From assembly GCF_025994315.1 (NCBI RefSeq), contig NZ_BAQE01000032.1: DNA of 64,000 nucleotides; one strand, 5' to 3'. This DNA comes from Swaminathania salitolerans. GTDB taxonomy: Bacteria > Pseudomonadota > Alphaproteobacteria > Acetobacterales > Acetobacteraceae. The position numbers and the translations under genes are program-made. A model generated the notes under the pieces. It was not told the origin of the DNA and searched no databases. It was given only the letters and a program-made list of their open reading frames with translations. Below are positions 14,967 through 24,064 of the stretch, piece by piece (position 1 is the first letter of the stretch; each line of letters begins with the position of its first letter).

Positions 14967-17672
14967 TCAGTAGGATTTCAGCAGACGGTCGAGATAATCG
15001 AGTTCGGTCTGGGGGCGGGTGCGGTCCGCGTCGCGCCGACGCAGCTCGCGCTCGATCGCACGAGCCTTTTCCCGACTATCGGCATCCGGAACCGTCCCGT
15101 CGGTATCGGCGCCGGAATGACCCTTGCCGAGTTTCCTGCCAAGAGGGTCGCGGTCTTCATGATGCGCGCCCGAGCCTTCCGACTCGTCGTCCTCGTTTTC
15201 ACCCTCGCTGGACTGGCCCTTGCCTTTTCCGCCGTGAGCGTGGCCCGGGCTGCCCATTACCGGCAGCATCGCGATCGGGCCGCCGCCATGCTTTTCCCCC
15301 TTCTGCGCTTCGCTCATTTCCTTTCCGGTCTCGGCCAGATCCTTGAGCACGCGGCGGATCGCCGCTTCCGCCGGTGGGTCATCGGCTTGCGCCAGGGCAT
15401 GACGTGCGGCGCGCATATCGGTATCGGCCTTGCCCAGTCCTGCCATGCTCTTGCCGGTCAGGGATTTGATGTCCTCGTTCAGGAAGCGGGCGACCATCTG
15501 CAACGCTCTCTGGCTCGCATGATCGTCGCGCCTCTGGGCGTGATTCGGCCCGACATCTTCGGGCGATTCGGGAGCCAGTGGCGCAGGAGCGGGGGGTGTT
15601 TCCTCTTTCGCCATATCGGGCGGCGGGGTCATGCCGAGACGCCGGAGCAGCTCTGCGGTGGACATGGAGGCGACGTCCTGACCCGTTTCGTTGCGCTCGT
15701 TTTCCTGTGCGGCGCGGCTTCGCGCGCCAAGACGCGACTGCACGTGGTCGAGAAGAACGGTCTCGCGATGCACGAGATCATGAAGCGTTGCCCGCTGCGC
15801 CTGGGCGCGGGCGCGTGCCTGCATCTGTTGCGCGATTCTGGCCAGATCCTGCGGCGTGGCCATACGCATGCGCCGGGCCATTTTCCCGAGTTCGTCCAGT
15901 CGCTTCAGCGCATCCGATCCGCGTCCGTTGGCGGCGTCGGATTGCAGGCGGCGCATGAGACGCGAGACAGGATCGCTGCCGTCTCCCGTGGCGCCCCCGG
16001 TGTCGGGGATGATCGTCCCGAGTTGCATGCTGCGTAGCATCAGCGCCTGCATGCGCCTGTTCAGGGCGTCATGCAGGGTCTTCATGCGATGGGCAAGCTC
16101 CTCCTGTTCCGCCTCGCCGTGCCCTTTCGCACCGAGGCTGCGCATGTGATCGATCTGCGCCTGAACGGCCTTCTGGGCGGCTCTGATCTCGAGATTGGCC
16201 TGGGCGGTTTCCCGCCCGGAGTCCTGCGCTTCGTCCAGAAAGAGCGCAGTGGCCCATGAAAGCCCCAGAACTGCACCCGGATCGTGATCGGCAAGCGGAT
16301 CGTCGAGCTGAGCAGCCATGTAGAACAGAGCCAGCATGACGCCCTTGTCCCGTTCGGACACGGCCTGGGCGAGGGTGCGCATTTCATCCGCAGTGCGCGC
16401 CGGCGTTTCGAGGCCGAGCCCGAATCTGCGGCGGACACCGATGAGGGCGCGTGCCACCGGGTCGTGAAAGACCCGCTCCGGCAGGCGCAGGGTCTTCGCG
16501 TCGCTCGACGCTGTCTTTCCACTGTGACTCGTGGCACGAAGGCGGATCGATACCGTCTCTCCGGCCCAGAGCGATTCTGTCAGATCGGCGGAGAAGCTTC
16601 CCTCTGCCTTGAGGGGGGCTCCCTTGAGCGGAATGTCGAGTACGAGCGCGGGTCGATCCGGCTTCGACACCGGCGTGACGATCGCCTCAAGTCGGGACAC
16701 ACCATGGGCCTGGGCGGTCTTCCAGGGGAGAACGGTGTCGTCGCCGTTTTCCTCACGATGGGGCGGCGCGGTCCACGCGACTTCGGGAGGGCGGTCCGGC
16801 ACGATCTCGAATCGCCATTCCCCGATCGTCCTTCCGCGCGAGCGGACGGAAAGGAGGCCGCTTTGCTCGAGCGGGGCGGTAAAGGTCCAGCTTCCCGGAT
16901 CGAGCTGGCGGGCCGCGATCGTGCCCGTGTCATTGCCGAGAAAATGAGGGGCCGAGCGTGCGCCGGTGACATGGACGCTCAGTTTCGCCCCCTGGGGCAG
17001 GGGCGATGGCGTGCCACGATCCGCGAGAAATACCGGCGCGCCCGGGGCATAATCGGGCATGTCGATCCATGCCTCGATATGCGGCATGGGAACGTCGATA
17101 TCGTCGACACCGGGGAGAAAAGCCGCTTCGAGCCGCGAGGGGGCTGCCGGTCCGGCCAGAACGAGGCCGAGAGCGAAACAGGCCGAAAAGGCGGCCCATC
17201 CGCAAAGACGCGCCCGGCTCCAGACAGGACGGGGCCAGCCGGAACGCAAGGGGCCGATCCCGGCCCGGATGCGGTCGAGATGAATCTGCCACAGACCGTT
17301 TTCCCGGCCATCCGAAGGATGATCCTCGAGGGTCGCGAGGGGCTGATGGCGAAGGCCGGAGCGCGTCTCGATCCTTCTGTCGATGCGCGAGAGCGGGATG
17401 GGAGGAAGGCGGGAGAGCCCTCGCGCCATCAGGGCGATGGCGCCCCCTCCGGTTCCGGCCAGCAGAAACGCGTGAAGCGTATCGGGGAGCGACTGGGGAA
17501 TGCGGAACAGGCCGGTAAGGGCATAACCGCCGAGAAGGGCGAGAGGCCACTGGAGAACCGGCCATGCGGCTTCTGCCCGCAGCACCCGTCTCGCCCGCTC
17601 CCGGGCGCGGCGGATACGATCCGCGAGCAACGTGCCGGCGTTCGGGTCAGGGGCGGGCGTCGCCATGCTCAT
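14967..17672 (-). CDS. DUF4175 / TIGR02302-type membrane protein
   Basis: This is a large (901-residue) alphaproteobacterial protein of unknown function. Two hydrophobic helices lie near the N-terminus (WPLALLGGYALTGLF and AFLLAGTGGGAIALMARGL), with a third near LCGWAAFSACFALGLVLAG. A beta-rich extracytoplasmic middle and a long charged C-terminal half with low-complexity Glu/Gly/His runs follow (PESPEDVGPNHAQRRDDH, GHAHGGKGKGQSSEGENEDD). That pattern matches the DUF4175/TIGR02302 family. It is coupled to lysA by ATGA (start 17672, lysA stop 17669), an arrangement common in alphaproteobacteria. The function is unknown; an envelope role is inferred from topology. Confidence 0.8.
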   Translation of the reverse strand: MSMATPAPDPNAGTLLADRIRRARERARRVLRAEAAWPVLQWPLALLGGYALTGLFRIPQSLPDTLHAFLLAGTGGGAIALMARGLSRLPPIPLSRIDRRIETRSGLRHQPLATLEDHPSDGRENGLWQIHLDRIRAGIGPLRSGWPRPVWSRARLCGWAAFSACFALGLVLAGPAAPSRLEAAFLPGVDDIDVPMPHIEAWIDMPDYAPGAPVFLADRGTPSPLPQGAKLSVHVTGARSAPHFLGNDTGTIAARQLDPGSWTFTAPLEQSGLLSVRSRGRTIGEWRFEIVPDRPPEVAWTAPPHREENGDDTVLPWKTAQAHGVSRLEAIVTPVSKPDRPALVLDIPLKGAPLKAEGSFSADLTESLWAGETVSIRLRATSHSGKTASSDAKTLRLPERVFHDPVARALIGVRRRFGLGLETPARTADEMRTLAQAVSERDKGVMLALFYMAAQLDDPLADHDPGAVLGLSWATALFLDEAQDSGRETAQANLEIRAAQKAVQAQIDHMRSLGAKGHGEAEQEELAHRMKTLHDALNRRMQALMLRSMQLGTIIPDTGGATGDGSDPVSRLMRRLQSDAANGRGSDALKRLDELGKMARRMRMATPQDLARIAQQMQARARAQAQRATLHDLVHRETVLLDHVQSRLGARSRAAQENERNETGQDVASMSTAELLRRLGMTPPPDMAKEETPPAPAPLAPESPEDVGPNHAQRRDDHASQRALQMVARFLNEDIKSLTGKSMAGLGKADTDMRAARHALAQADDPPAEAAIRRVLKDLAETGKEMSEAQKGEKHGGGPIAMLPVMGSPGHAHGGKGKGQSSEGENEDDESEGSGAHHEDRDPLGRKLGKGHSGADTDGTVPDADSREKARAIERELRRRDADRTRPQTELDYLDRLLKSY

Positions 17673-18994
17673 CCGGCGCCCAGCCACTCCGGTATGGAGT
17701 CGTCCGCCCAGAGGGATTCCAGTCTCTGGCGGGGGGTAATCACTTCCCATGCCCCGTTCTCGACCATGACCTGGGCGGCGCGCGGGCGGGCGTTGTAAGT
17801 GGAACTCATGACCGCACCATAGGCGCCCGTATCGAGAATGGCGATGCGATCATCCGGTCGCAGGGGCGGGAGGGCACGATCTCTCGCGAAGACGTCGCTC
17901 GATTCGCAAACCGGCCCGACCACGCTGAGCGGCGCGGTTTCGGCATAGGCGAGGTCCGGCGCGAGCGGGATCATGCCGTGCCAGGAATCGTAGAGGCTGG
18001 GCCGCGCCAGATCGTTCATCGCGGCATCCACGATCGCGAAATCCGAAATCCCCTCCCTCTGGGCCTTGAGCCCGATGACGGAAGTCAGGAGCACACCGGC
18101 AGGGGCTGCGATCCATCGTCCCGGCTCGATGGCGAGACGGAGATCGAGGCTGCCGAGCGTCTCGGCGATCGCGCCCGCCAGAATCGAGGGCGGGGGTGCC
18201 AGCTCGTCCCGATAGCGGATGCCGAGACCGCCGCCGCAATCGACCGCATGAACCGGCAGCCCCTCCTGTCGGAGGCCGATCACCATCTCGGCAATCCGGG
18301 CATAGGCAGCCCGGAAGGGTGCGGCGGTCAGGATCTGGCTCCCGATATGGGTCGCGAGACCGATCATCTCCAGTCCCGGCAGGGCGCATCCCTCGCGATA
18401 GAGCGCCGGTGCCTCGGCCCAGTCTATGCCGAACTTGTCTCCGAGGCGCCCCGTGCTGATCTTGTCATGTGTGTCGGCATCCACATGCGGGTTGACGCGC
18501 AGGGCGACACGCGCGACCGCGCCTGCGGCCGTGGCCAGCCGGGAGAGACGGCGCAGCTCCTCGGCGCTTTCGACGTTGATCTGGCCGATATCTTCCTGAA
18601 GCGCGAGATTCAGTTCCGCATCGGTTTTTCCGACACCCGAAAAGACGATATCGCCCGGATGAATGCCCGCCTGACACGCCCGTCGCAATTCCCCGCCGCT
18701 GACGATATCCGCACCGCATCCTTCCTGTCGCAATACGGCCAGCGTGGCGAGATGGTCGTTGGCCTTCAGCGCGTAATGGATGGACATGCCGAGACCGCGT
18801 TCGGTAAAGGCCTTGCGCAGATTGCGCGTGCGTCGCCGCAATGTGCCCGCCCCCATGACCCAGCAGGGCGTGCCCATCTGGCTGGCGATCGTCTGGAGCG
18901 GGACCCCCTCGAAGATGAGACCGTCCTGTGCATCCATATGCAGGGACGGCCGCGATGCGAGGAGGTTCATGATATCGGGGTCATGGCGTGTCAT
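17669..18994 (-). CDS. lysA: Diaminopimelate decarboxylase
   Basis: LysA decarboxylates meso-diaminopimelate to lysine, the final lysine biosynthesis step. This fold III PLP enzyme shows the Schiff-base lysine in HYALKAND (K78), the PLP-phosphate loop GGGLGIRY, and the C-terminal catalytic cysteine motif VGPVCESSDVF. About 441 residues fits the family. An in-frame ATG at 19063 would sit across the divergent cdd start codon and has no ribosome site, so ATG 18994 is preferred (18970 is possible). It is translationally coupled to the DUF4175 gene. Confidence 0.93.
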   Translation of the reverse strand: MTRHDPDIMNLLASRPSLHMDAQDGLIFEGVPLQTIASQMGTPCWVMGAGTLRRRTRNLRKAFTERGLGMSIHYALKANDHLATLAVLRQEGCGADIVSGGELRRACQAGIHPGDIVFSGVGKTDAELNLALQEDIGQINVESAEELRRLSRLATAAGAVARVALRVNPHVDADTHDKISTGRLGDKFGIDWAEAPALYREGCALPGLEMIGLATHIGSQILTAAPFRAAYARIAEMVIGLRQEGLPVHAVDCGGGLGIRYRDELAPPPSILAGAIAETLGSLDLRLAIEPGRWIAAPAGVLLTSVIGLKAQREGISDFAIVDAAMNDLARPSLYDSWHGMIPLAPDLAYAETAPLSVVGPVCESSDVFARDRALPPLRPDDRIAILDTGAYGAVMSSTYNARPRAAQVMVENGAWEVITPRQRLESLWADDSIPEWLGAG

Positions 18995-19061
18995 GGACGG
19001 CAGATTACAGATGCGCTCCCGCCCTTCCAAGCCGGGATTATGCGACGAGAAAGGAATATTC

Positions 19062-19463
19062 ATGCCCGACGACCTGATCGAGACGGCCTGCGCAGCGCGA
19101 AGCCGGGCCTATGCGCCGTATTCCCGCTTTGCCGTCGGTGCTGCCTTGCGCTGCGAAGGGGTGATCCACGCGGGCTGCAATGTCGAAAACGCGGCCTATC
19201 CGCAGGGGAGCTGTGCCGAGGCGGGCGCGATTGCCGCCATGGTGCTTCATGGCGGGCGTCATATCGAGGAAATCGTCATTGCTGGCGGTGGCGATGCCCC
19301 CTGCACGCCCTGTGGCGGCTGCCGTCAGAGATTGCGGGAGTTCGGTGCTCCCGACATGAGGATCCGCATTGTCGATCCCGAGGGCAGGGTGAAGCTCGAG
19401 ACGACGCTGGGCAGCCTGCTTCCGTGGTCGTTCGGCCCGGACAATCTGACTCGGACGATCTGA
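19062..19463 (+). CDS. cdd: Cytidine deaminase
   Basis: This is a homotetrameric-type zinc enzyme (133 residues) converting cytidine and deoxycytidine to uridine and deoxyuridine. The AYAPYSRFAVGAAL opening, the CxE zinc/acid motif in GSCAEAGAI, and the PCTPCGGCRQRL zinc cysteines are all present. Start ATG 19062 has AAGGAA seven bases upstream. It feeds pyrimidine salvage, in keeping with nearby nucleobase genes, although it is not in their operon. The gene diverges from lysA and is followed one base later by the protease start. Confidence 0.95.
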   Translation: MPDDLIETACAARSRAYAPYSRFAVGAALRCEGVIHAGCNVENAAYPQGSCAEAGAIAAMVLHGGRHIEEIVIAGGGDAPCTPCGGCRQRLREFGAPDMRIRIVDPEGRVKLETTLGSLLPWSFGPDNLTRTI

Positions 19464-19464
19464 G

Positions 19465-20547
19465 ATGATCCGCGGGCGCATGTTTCTTCGGCGCGTGACC
19501 TGTCCCGTGATCTGTCCCGTGATCTGTCCGGGCGGCTGGCGGTCGCGAGGTCCGGATGCGCTGCCTCGTCCAGGCGGGGGGTGTCGCGAGGCGGGGTGTC
19601 CCGAAGAAGAATGCGCCGGACGCTTGCGGGCCGGGCGATTGCTGGGCAGGCGATTGAGGACAGGGCGCTCGCGGGGCGGGCGACCGGGAAGCGCCTCGTA
19701 CCGGCTGGTTCTTGCAGCCATGCTGCTCGTTCCGCTCTCTCGCGGATGGGCTGCCCAGTCTTTCTCCCCCTCTCTTTCACGGGCTTCTCTCTCGCCGGAC
19801 GTGCCGGACAACAGTTCGGCCTTGCAGGAGGATGGCGGAGCGGATGCGGTGATGGATGCCGCTGATATTGCCGGGCGCAGGAAACGTCACGCTGTCGCGC
19901 TCGACCGCGCGCCATGGCGTATCCTCGGGCGGGTCCAGACGGAACTTGGCGGACGCTGCACCGGCTTTCTCGTCGCCCCTTCGGTTATCATGACCGCAGC
20001 GCATTGCCTCTGGCTGCCTCGGACCGGGCATTATGTGCAGCCTGCGAGCGTTCATTTCATGCTGGGATACGATACCGGCGCCTGGCGCGGTACGGCGCGC
20101 GCCATCCGTTTCGTGATTGCACCCGGCTACGATCCCGATCATCCCTTGCGCACCAGCCAGGCGGATCGTGCCACGATCGTGCTCGACAGGCGTCTTGCTG
20201 ACAGGAAAGAACTTGTGCCTTTCGCGCGCGCCCGAACCGGCGATGCGGCAATGCTTGCGGGATATCAGCAGGACCGGAGAGAGCTTGCGATCGGCGATCT
20301 CGATTGCCGGGTCACGGGTGTCAGAGGCGGTCTCGTCGATCATGACTGCAAGGCCACGCACGGCGCCAGCGGCGCGCCCCTGATGATCCGGCAGGGGGAG
20401 GAGTGGAAGATCGGCGGGATCGATGTCACCGCCATGGCGCAGGGGAGCGGAGGAACGGCCGTCGCCCTGACGCCGGACTCTGCGGGTGGCACGATGTCCG
20501 ATCCCGTTCCGCAACAGGATGCAAGGGGGAGGCCCGGGTCACGATAA
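19465..20547 (+). CDS. Trypsin-like serine protease with an unusual repetitive leader
   Basis: This is an exported S1-type serine protease. The triad is visible: H180 in IMTAAHC, D234 in QADRATIVL, and S302 in HGASGAP (numbering from ATG 19465). A signal-like segment (YRLVLAAMLLVPLSRGWAAQ, about residues 79-98) is preceded by roughly 78 residues rich in Arg, Gly, Cys and Pro that come from internally repeated DNA. The real start may lie inside this stretch (for example GTG codons near 19495-19510, or ATG 19720, which would cut the signal). The C-terminal domain is complete. The target is unknown. It begins one base after the cdd stop. Confidence 0.7.
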   Translation: MIRGRMFLRRVTCPVICPVICPGGWRSRGPDALPRPGGGCREAGCPEEECAGRLRAGRLLGRRLRTGRSRGGRPGSASYRLVLAAMLLVPLSRGWAAQSFSPSLSRASLSPDVPDNSSALQEDGGADAVMDAADIAGRRKRHAVALDRAPWRILGRVQTELGGRCTGFLVAPSVIMTAAHCLWLPRTGHYVQPASVHFMLGYDTGAWRGTARAIRFVIAPGYDPDHPLRTSQADRATIVLDRRLADRKELVPFARARTGDAAMLAGYQQDRRELAIGDLDCRVTGVRGGLVDHDCKATHGASGAPLMIRQGEEWKIGGIDVTAMAQGSGGTAVALTPDSAGGTMSDPVPQQDARGRPGSR

Positions 20548-20624
20548 AGAAATCGCCGGAAGAAAGAACGAATGTCGACAACAATCGTTAATGCCCTCGG
20601 AACGTTTTGAGAGGCAGGACGACG

Positions 20625-21029
20625 ATGTCCGCAACCGGGTCATATAATCAGGCGCAGAAACCGATCGGCTCGATCGCGCCGACCGTGCTCGTTGTGGAGG
20701 ATCAGGTCGTCTTGCGCCTTTTCGTCTCCGAGATGATCGAGCAGGCCGGATACACGGTTCTGCTTGCGGAAGATGCCGACGAGGCGCTTTCGGTCATGGA
20801 ACGCAACCCCGAAATCCGCCTCGTCTTTTCCGATTTCGAGATGCCCAGCCTGATGAGCGGGCTCGATCTCGGGCATCATCTGTCGCGACTGCGTCCCGAT
20901 ATCGGGTTCGTGCTCACTTCGGGCCTGAAGATGAGGGAGCAGCTCCCTCTGCCGCCCAACAGTCTCTTTCTCCCGAAACCTTTTCTCGAAAGCGATGTCT
21001 GTGAGGCCCTGCGCAAACTTGTGCACTGA
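20625..21029 (+). CDS. Single-domain response regulator (CheY-like receiver)
   Basis: This stand-alone receiver domain of 134 residues has no output domain. Acidic residues E25/D26 in VLVVEDQVV, phospho-acceptor D70 in LVFSDFEMP, the switch Thr/Ser at VLTSG (98-99), and K118 in FLPKPF are all in place. A flexible 18-residue N-terminal tail precedes the domain. ATG 20625 follows AGGCAGGA, preferred to TTG 20607. No histidine kinase is nearby, so it probably takes phosphate from an unlinked kinase. Confidence 0.88.
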   Translation: MSATGSYNQAQKPIGSIAPTVLVVEDQVVLRLFVSEMIEQAGYTVLLAEDADEALSVMERNPEIRLVFSDFEMPSLMSGLDLGHHLSRLRPDIGFVLTSGLKMREQLPLPPNSLFLPKPFLESDVCEALRKLVH

Positions 21030-21203
21030 GCCGGGGCGACTGGCGGACGAACCGTGCCGGTCTGCCTTCCGCTGGCCTGTCTCTCACGCGCTACGATCGT
21101 AGGCGGAGTCGTATCGACCGCTTCCGGGCCCGACTACGGAGGGTCGAGGAGCCGTTCGTTCGGGGGAATCGGGTCGAAGCCGGTTCTGTTGTTTCATGGA
21201 ATA

Positions 21204-21280
21204 TGGCGCACCCGAAAGGACTCGAACCTCTAACCCCCAGATTCGTAGTCTGGTGCTCTATCCAATTGAGCTACGGGTGC
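21204..21280 (-). tRNA. tRNA-Arg(ACG), copy 1
   Basis: On the minus strand the 77-nt sequence starts GCACCCG and ends CGGGTGC-G-CCA, closing a perfect 7-bp acceptor stem with encoded CCA. The anticodon arm CCAGA-CTACGAA-TCTGG gives anticodon ACG, read as ICG after deamination. The T-arm GGTTCGAGTCC is present. Confidence 0.95.
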
Positions 21281-21311
21281 GAAGCGACTGGTCTGGCAGT
21301 CGCGATTTTAC

Positions 21312-21388
21312 TGGCGCACCCGAAAGGACTCGAACCTCTAACCCCCAGATTCGTAGTCTGGTGCTCTATCCAATTGAGCTACGGGTGC
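21312..21388 (-). tRNA. tRNA-Arg(ACG), copy 2
   Basis: This copy is identical over 77 nt to the tRNA 31 bp away on the same strand, including CCA. It probably forms a bicistronic transcript with it. It lies upstream (5') of the other copy in transcription order. Confidence 0.95.
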
Positions 21389-21452
21389 GTCGTGGGGCGG
21401 GTTCTACTGTGAGTTTCCCGACCCTGCAAGAGGGAAAAAGATTTTTTTGCAA

Positions 21453-21866
21453 TCAATGCGTTGGTCGCGTCATGACCACATGCGCGCGACAGGATGGCGA
21501 GCCGTAGTTGCCGCCGATCGCATTGCCGACCGGATAGCCGTTGAAGACGATGGTGTAGGGTTTGCGTCCGGCATCCTTCATGGCCAGCCGCGCATGATAA
21601 TGCAGGTTGTCAGGCCCGCGGCGCCCCTTGAGAACGAGCGCGGAATCGCCCGGCGTGAAGGTGATGTCGTTCGCATTGATCTGCAGGGTCGAGTTGCTCT
21701 CCGTCGGGCAGGTTCCCTGCTCGGTGACGAGCGCACCGGTCCAGAGACCGCGGGGATCCTTGCTCGGCGCGGGGGGTGTGGCGCAGGCCGAGAGCAGGAG
21801 GACGAACCCGCCGAGGGTTGCAGAAGCCAGGGGCAACGCCCCGGAGAGCGAACGGTTGAGCCGCAT
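21453..21866 (-). CDS. Small lipoprotein, unknown function
   Basis: This encodes a 137-residue lipoprotein. The signal sequence ends in a lipobox LLSAC (Cys28), followed by a Pro-rich tether (ATPPAPSKDP). The mature part has beta-strand character with RGLWTGALVTEQGTCP and a C-terminal GSPSCRAHVVMTR; the two cysteines could pair. I do not recognise the family. ATG 21866 is chosen because the lipoprotein signal starts there; the frame is open further upstream. The gene diverges from guaA. Confidence 0.65.
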   Translation of the reverse strand: MRLNRSLSGALPLASATLGGFVLLLSACATPPAPSKDPRGLWTGALVTEQGTCPTESNSTLQINANDITFTPGDSALVLKGRRGPDNLHYHARLAMKDAGRKPYTIVFNGYPVGNAIGGNYGSPSCRAHVVMTRPTH

Positions 21867-22000
21867 GTCAGTCTTGTCCGGATGGAAAAGGATGAATTTA
21901 AGCACGCATCGGCGTCCTCCTTCGGGATGACGCAGGCGCATGAACATCCTATACGATGGCGCTTGCCTGTTGCACATGCACGACCCGTTGAAAGAGCGCC

Positions 22001-23596
22001 ATGACCAAGACCGATACTCCGAATGCCGAAATCCTCGATGTGACCCTGCACGAGGATCGTATCCTGATTCTCGATTTCGGCAGCCAGGTCACGCAGCTCA
22101 TCGCACGGCGCGTGCGCGAGAGCGGCGTCTATTGCGAGATATGGCCCTTCACGGCGAGCGATGCGCGTATCCGGGAATTCCATCCCAAGGGGATCATCCT
22201 TTCGGGAAGCCCGGCGAGCGTGCATGACGAGAATGCGCCCGCGATCCCGGAAGTCGTTTTCGATCTCGCCGTACCCGTGATGGGGATCTGCTATGGCCAG
22301 CAGGCCATGTGCATGCGGCTCGGCGGCAAGGTCGAAACGCATGAGCATCGGGAATTCGGCCGTGCCCATATCGAGATTGCCGAGGATTGCGCGCTGTTCC
22401 GGGGTGCCTGGGCGCGCGGGCATCGCGAGCAGGTCTGGATGAGCCATGGCGATCGCGTCACATCCCTGCCGCCGGGATTCCGGGCGGTGGCGTGGTCGGA
22501 AGGTGCGCCTTTCGCCATCATCGCCGATGAGGGGCGTCGTCTCTATGGCGTCCAGTTCCATCCGGAGGTCGTTCATACGCCGCACGGTGCCGCCCTGATC
22601 CGGAACTTCACGCATGAAGTGGCCGGGTGCAAGGGAACCTGGACGATGGCCGGGTTCCGCGATCTCGAAATCGCGCGAATCAGGGATCAGGTCGGCTCGG
22701 GCCGGGTCATCTGCGGTCTGTCCGGCGGGGTCGATTCATCGGTTGCGGCGAAGCTGATCCACGATGCGATCGGAGACCAGCTTACCTGTATCTTCGTCGA
22801 TCCCGGCATCCTGCGCGCCGGCGAGGCGGATGAGGTGGTCAATACGTTCCGCGGGCGCTTCAATATCCGTCTGGTGCATCGCGACGCCTCCGATCTGTTC
22901 CTGAATGCGCTCGCCGGGGTCACGGATCCCGAGACCAAGCGCAAGACGATCGGTCGCCTGTTTATCGAGGTGTTCGAGGAGGAGGCGACGAAACTCGGCG
23001 GTGCGCAGTTCCTCGCGCAGGGAACCCTGTATCCCGACGTCATCGAATCGGTCAGCTTCACCGGTGGCCCGTCCGTGACAATCAAATCGCACCACAATGT
23101 CGGCGGTCTTCCAGAGCGCATGAACATGCAGCTCGTCGAGCCGCTCCGTGAGCTGTTCAAGGACGAGGTCCGGGCGCTCGGTCGTGAACTCGGTATCCCC
23201 GAAGCCATTGTCGGCCGGCATCCTTTTCCGGGGCCGGGTCTTGCCATTCGTATCCCGGGTGCCATCGACCGGGAAAAGCTCGATCTTCTGCGGAAGGTGG
23301 ACGCCATCTATCTGGAAGAGATCCGCAATGCCGGTCTCTACGATGCGATCTGGCAGGCCTTCGCCGTACTTCTTCCCGTGCGGACGGTGGGTGTGATGGG
23401 CGATGGCCGCACCTACGATCAGGCCTGCGCGCTCCGTGCCGTTACCAGCACCGACGGGATGACGGCCGAAGTCTATCCTTTCGATTTCGGTTTCCTGAAC
23501 CGTGTCGCCGGACGTATCGTCAACGAGGTGAGGGGCATCAATCGCGTCACCTACGACATCACCTCGAAGCCGCCGGGTACGATCGAGTGGGAGTGA
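22001..23596 (+). CDS. guaA: GMP synthase (glutamine-hydrolysing)
   Basis: GuaA converts XMP, ATP and glutamine to GMP. The N-terminal class I glutamine amidotransferase has C97 in GICYGQQ and H187/E189 in FHPEV. The ATP pyrophosphatase P-loop is LSGGVDSS (240-247), and the C-terminal dimerisation domain ends in the invariant KPPGTIEWE. The 531-residue length is normal. A strong terminator follows the stop. Confidence 0.97.
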   Translation: MTKTDTPNAEILDVTLHEDRILILDFGSQVTQLIARRVRESGVYCEIWPFTASDARIREFHPKGIILSGSPASVHDENAPAIPEVVFDLAVPVMGICYGQQAMCMRLGGKVETHEHREFGRAHIEIAEDCALFRGAWARGHREQVWMSHGDRVTSLPPGFRAVAWSEGAPFAIIADEGRRLYGVQFHPEVVHTPHGAALIRNFTHEVAGCKGTWTMAGFRDLEIARIRDQVGSGRVICGLSGGVDSSVAAKLIHDAIGDQLTCIFVDPGILRAGEADEVVNTFRGRFNIRLVHRDASDLFLNALAGVTDPETKRKTIGRLFIEVFEEEATKLGGAQFLAQGTLYPDVIESVSFTGGPSVTIKSHHNVGGLPERMNMQLVEPLRELFKDEVRALGRELGIPEAIVGRHPFPGPGLAIRIPGAIDREKLDLLRKVDAIYLEEIRNAGLYDAIWQAFAVLLPVRTVGVMGDGRTYDQACALRAVTSTDGMTAEVYPFDFGFLNRVAGRIVNEVRGINRVTYDITSKPPGTIEWE

Positions 23597-23643
23597 TCCC
23601 GCGTCCGGTATGAGCTGGCACGAACAGGCACCAGAGTGCCACC

Positions 23644-23671
23644 AAAGCCCGCAGGAATGCGGGCTTTTTTT
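23644..23671 (+). terminator. Rho-independent terminator of guaA
   Basis: AAAGCCCGC and GCGGGCTTT form a 9-bp stem around AGGAAT, followed by a run of T residues. It is about 50 bp after the guaA stop and reads well on the plus strand. Confidence 0.9.
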
Positions 23672-23900
23672 ATCCTGCATGTCTCGCACTGGACGGTAAC
23701 GTCAGGCAGAAGTTTTCCGCGGCATGCTGCGTGGCAAGGCGTCGGTCTGGGCCGCATCGACAGAAAATACGTCGACACGAAATATGGTCCGGAACGTTAC
23801 GGTGCTGGCCGTCACATAAGTGGCATCATGGGCGAGGTCGCGGCTGGCCATGACGGCCCGAAATCCCGATTGTACTCGGCCAAGGGGTCCGCAACGCGCC

Positions 23901-23948
23901 CGGTCGTCCGGTCGTCCGGTCGTCCGGTCGTCCGGTCGTCCGGTCGTC
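23901..23948. repeat. Perfect 8-bp tandem repeat, six copies
   Basis: CGGTCGTC is repeated six times without change. The unit is not a multiple of three and there is no repeat-spacer pattern, so it is a microsatellite. It is prone to copy-number change by slippage. Confidence 0.9.
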
Positions 23949-24064
23949 CTGCCCGGCCTGCATCATTTCCCCCGACCCGGTCTTGCACGAAGCCATGGGG
24001 CGTCGTGTCCCTGCTCTTTGATCTCACATACAGCATAGCGCGTCGTGAGCCCGGGCTATCCCGG

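Noticed and set aside
21196..21507. Plus-strand open frame with internal repeat of about 35 residues
   Set aside because: The repeat is the translation of the two identical tRNA-Arg genes read on the wrong strand.
23901..23948. Possible CRISPR
   Set aside because: Direct 8-bp tandem units with no spacers.
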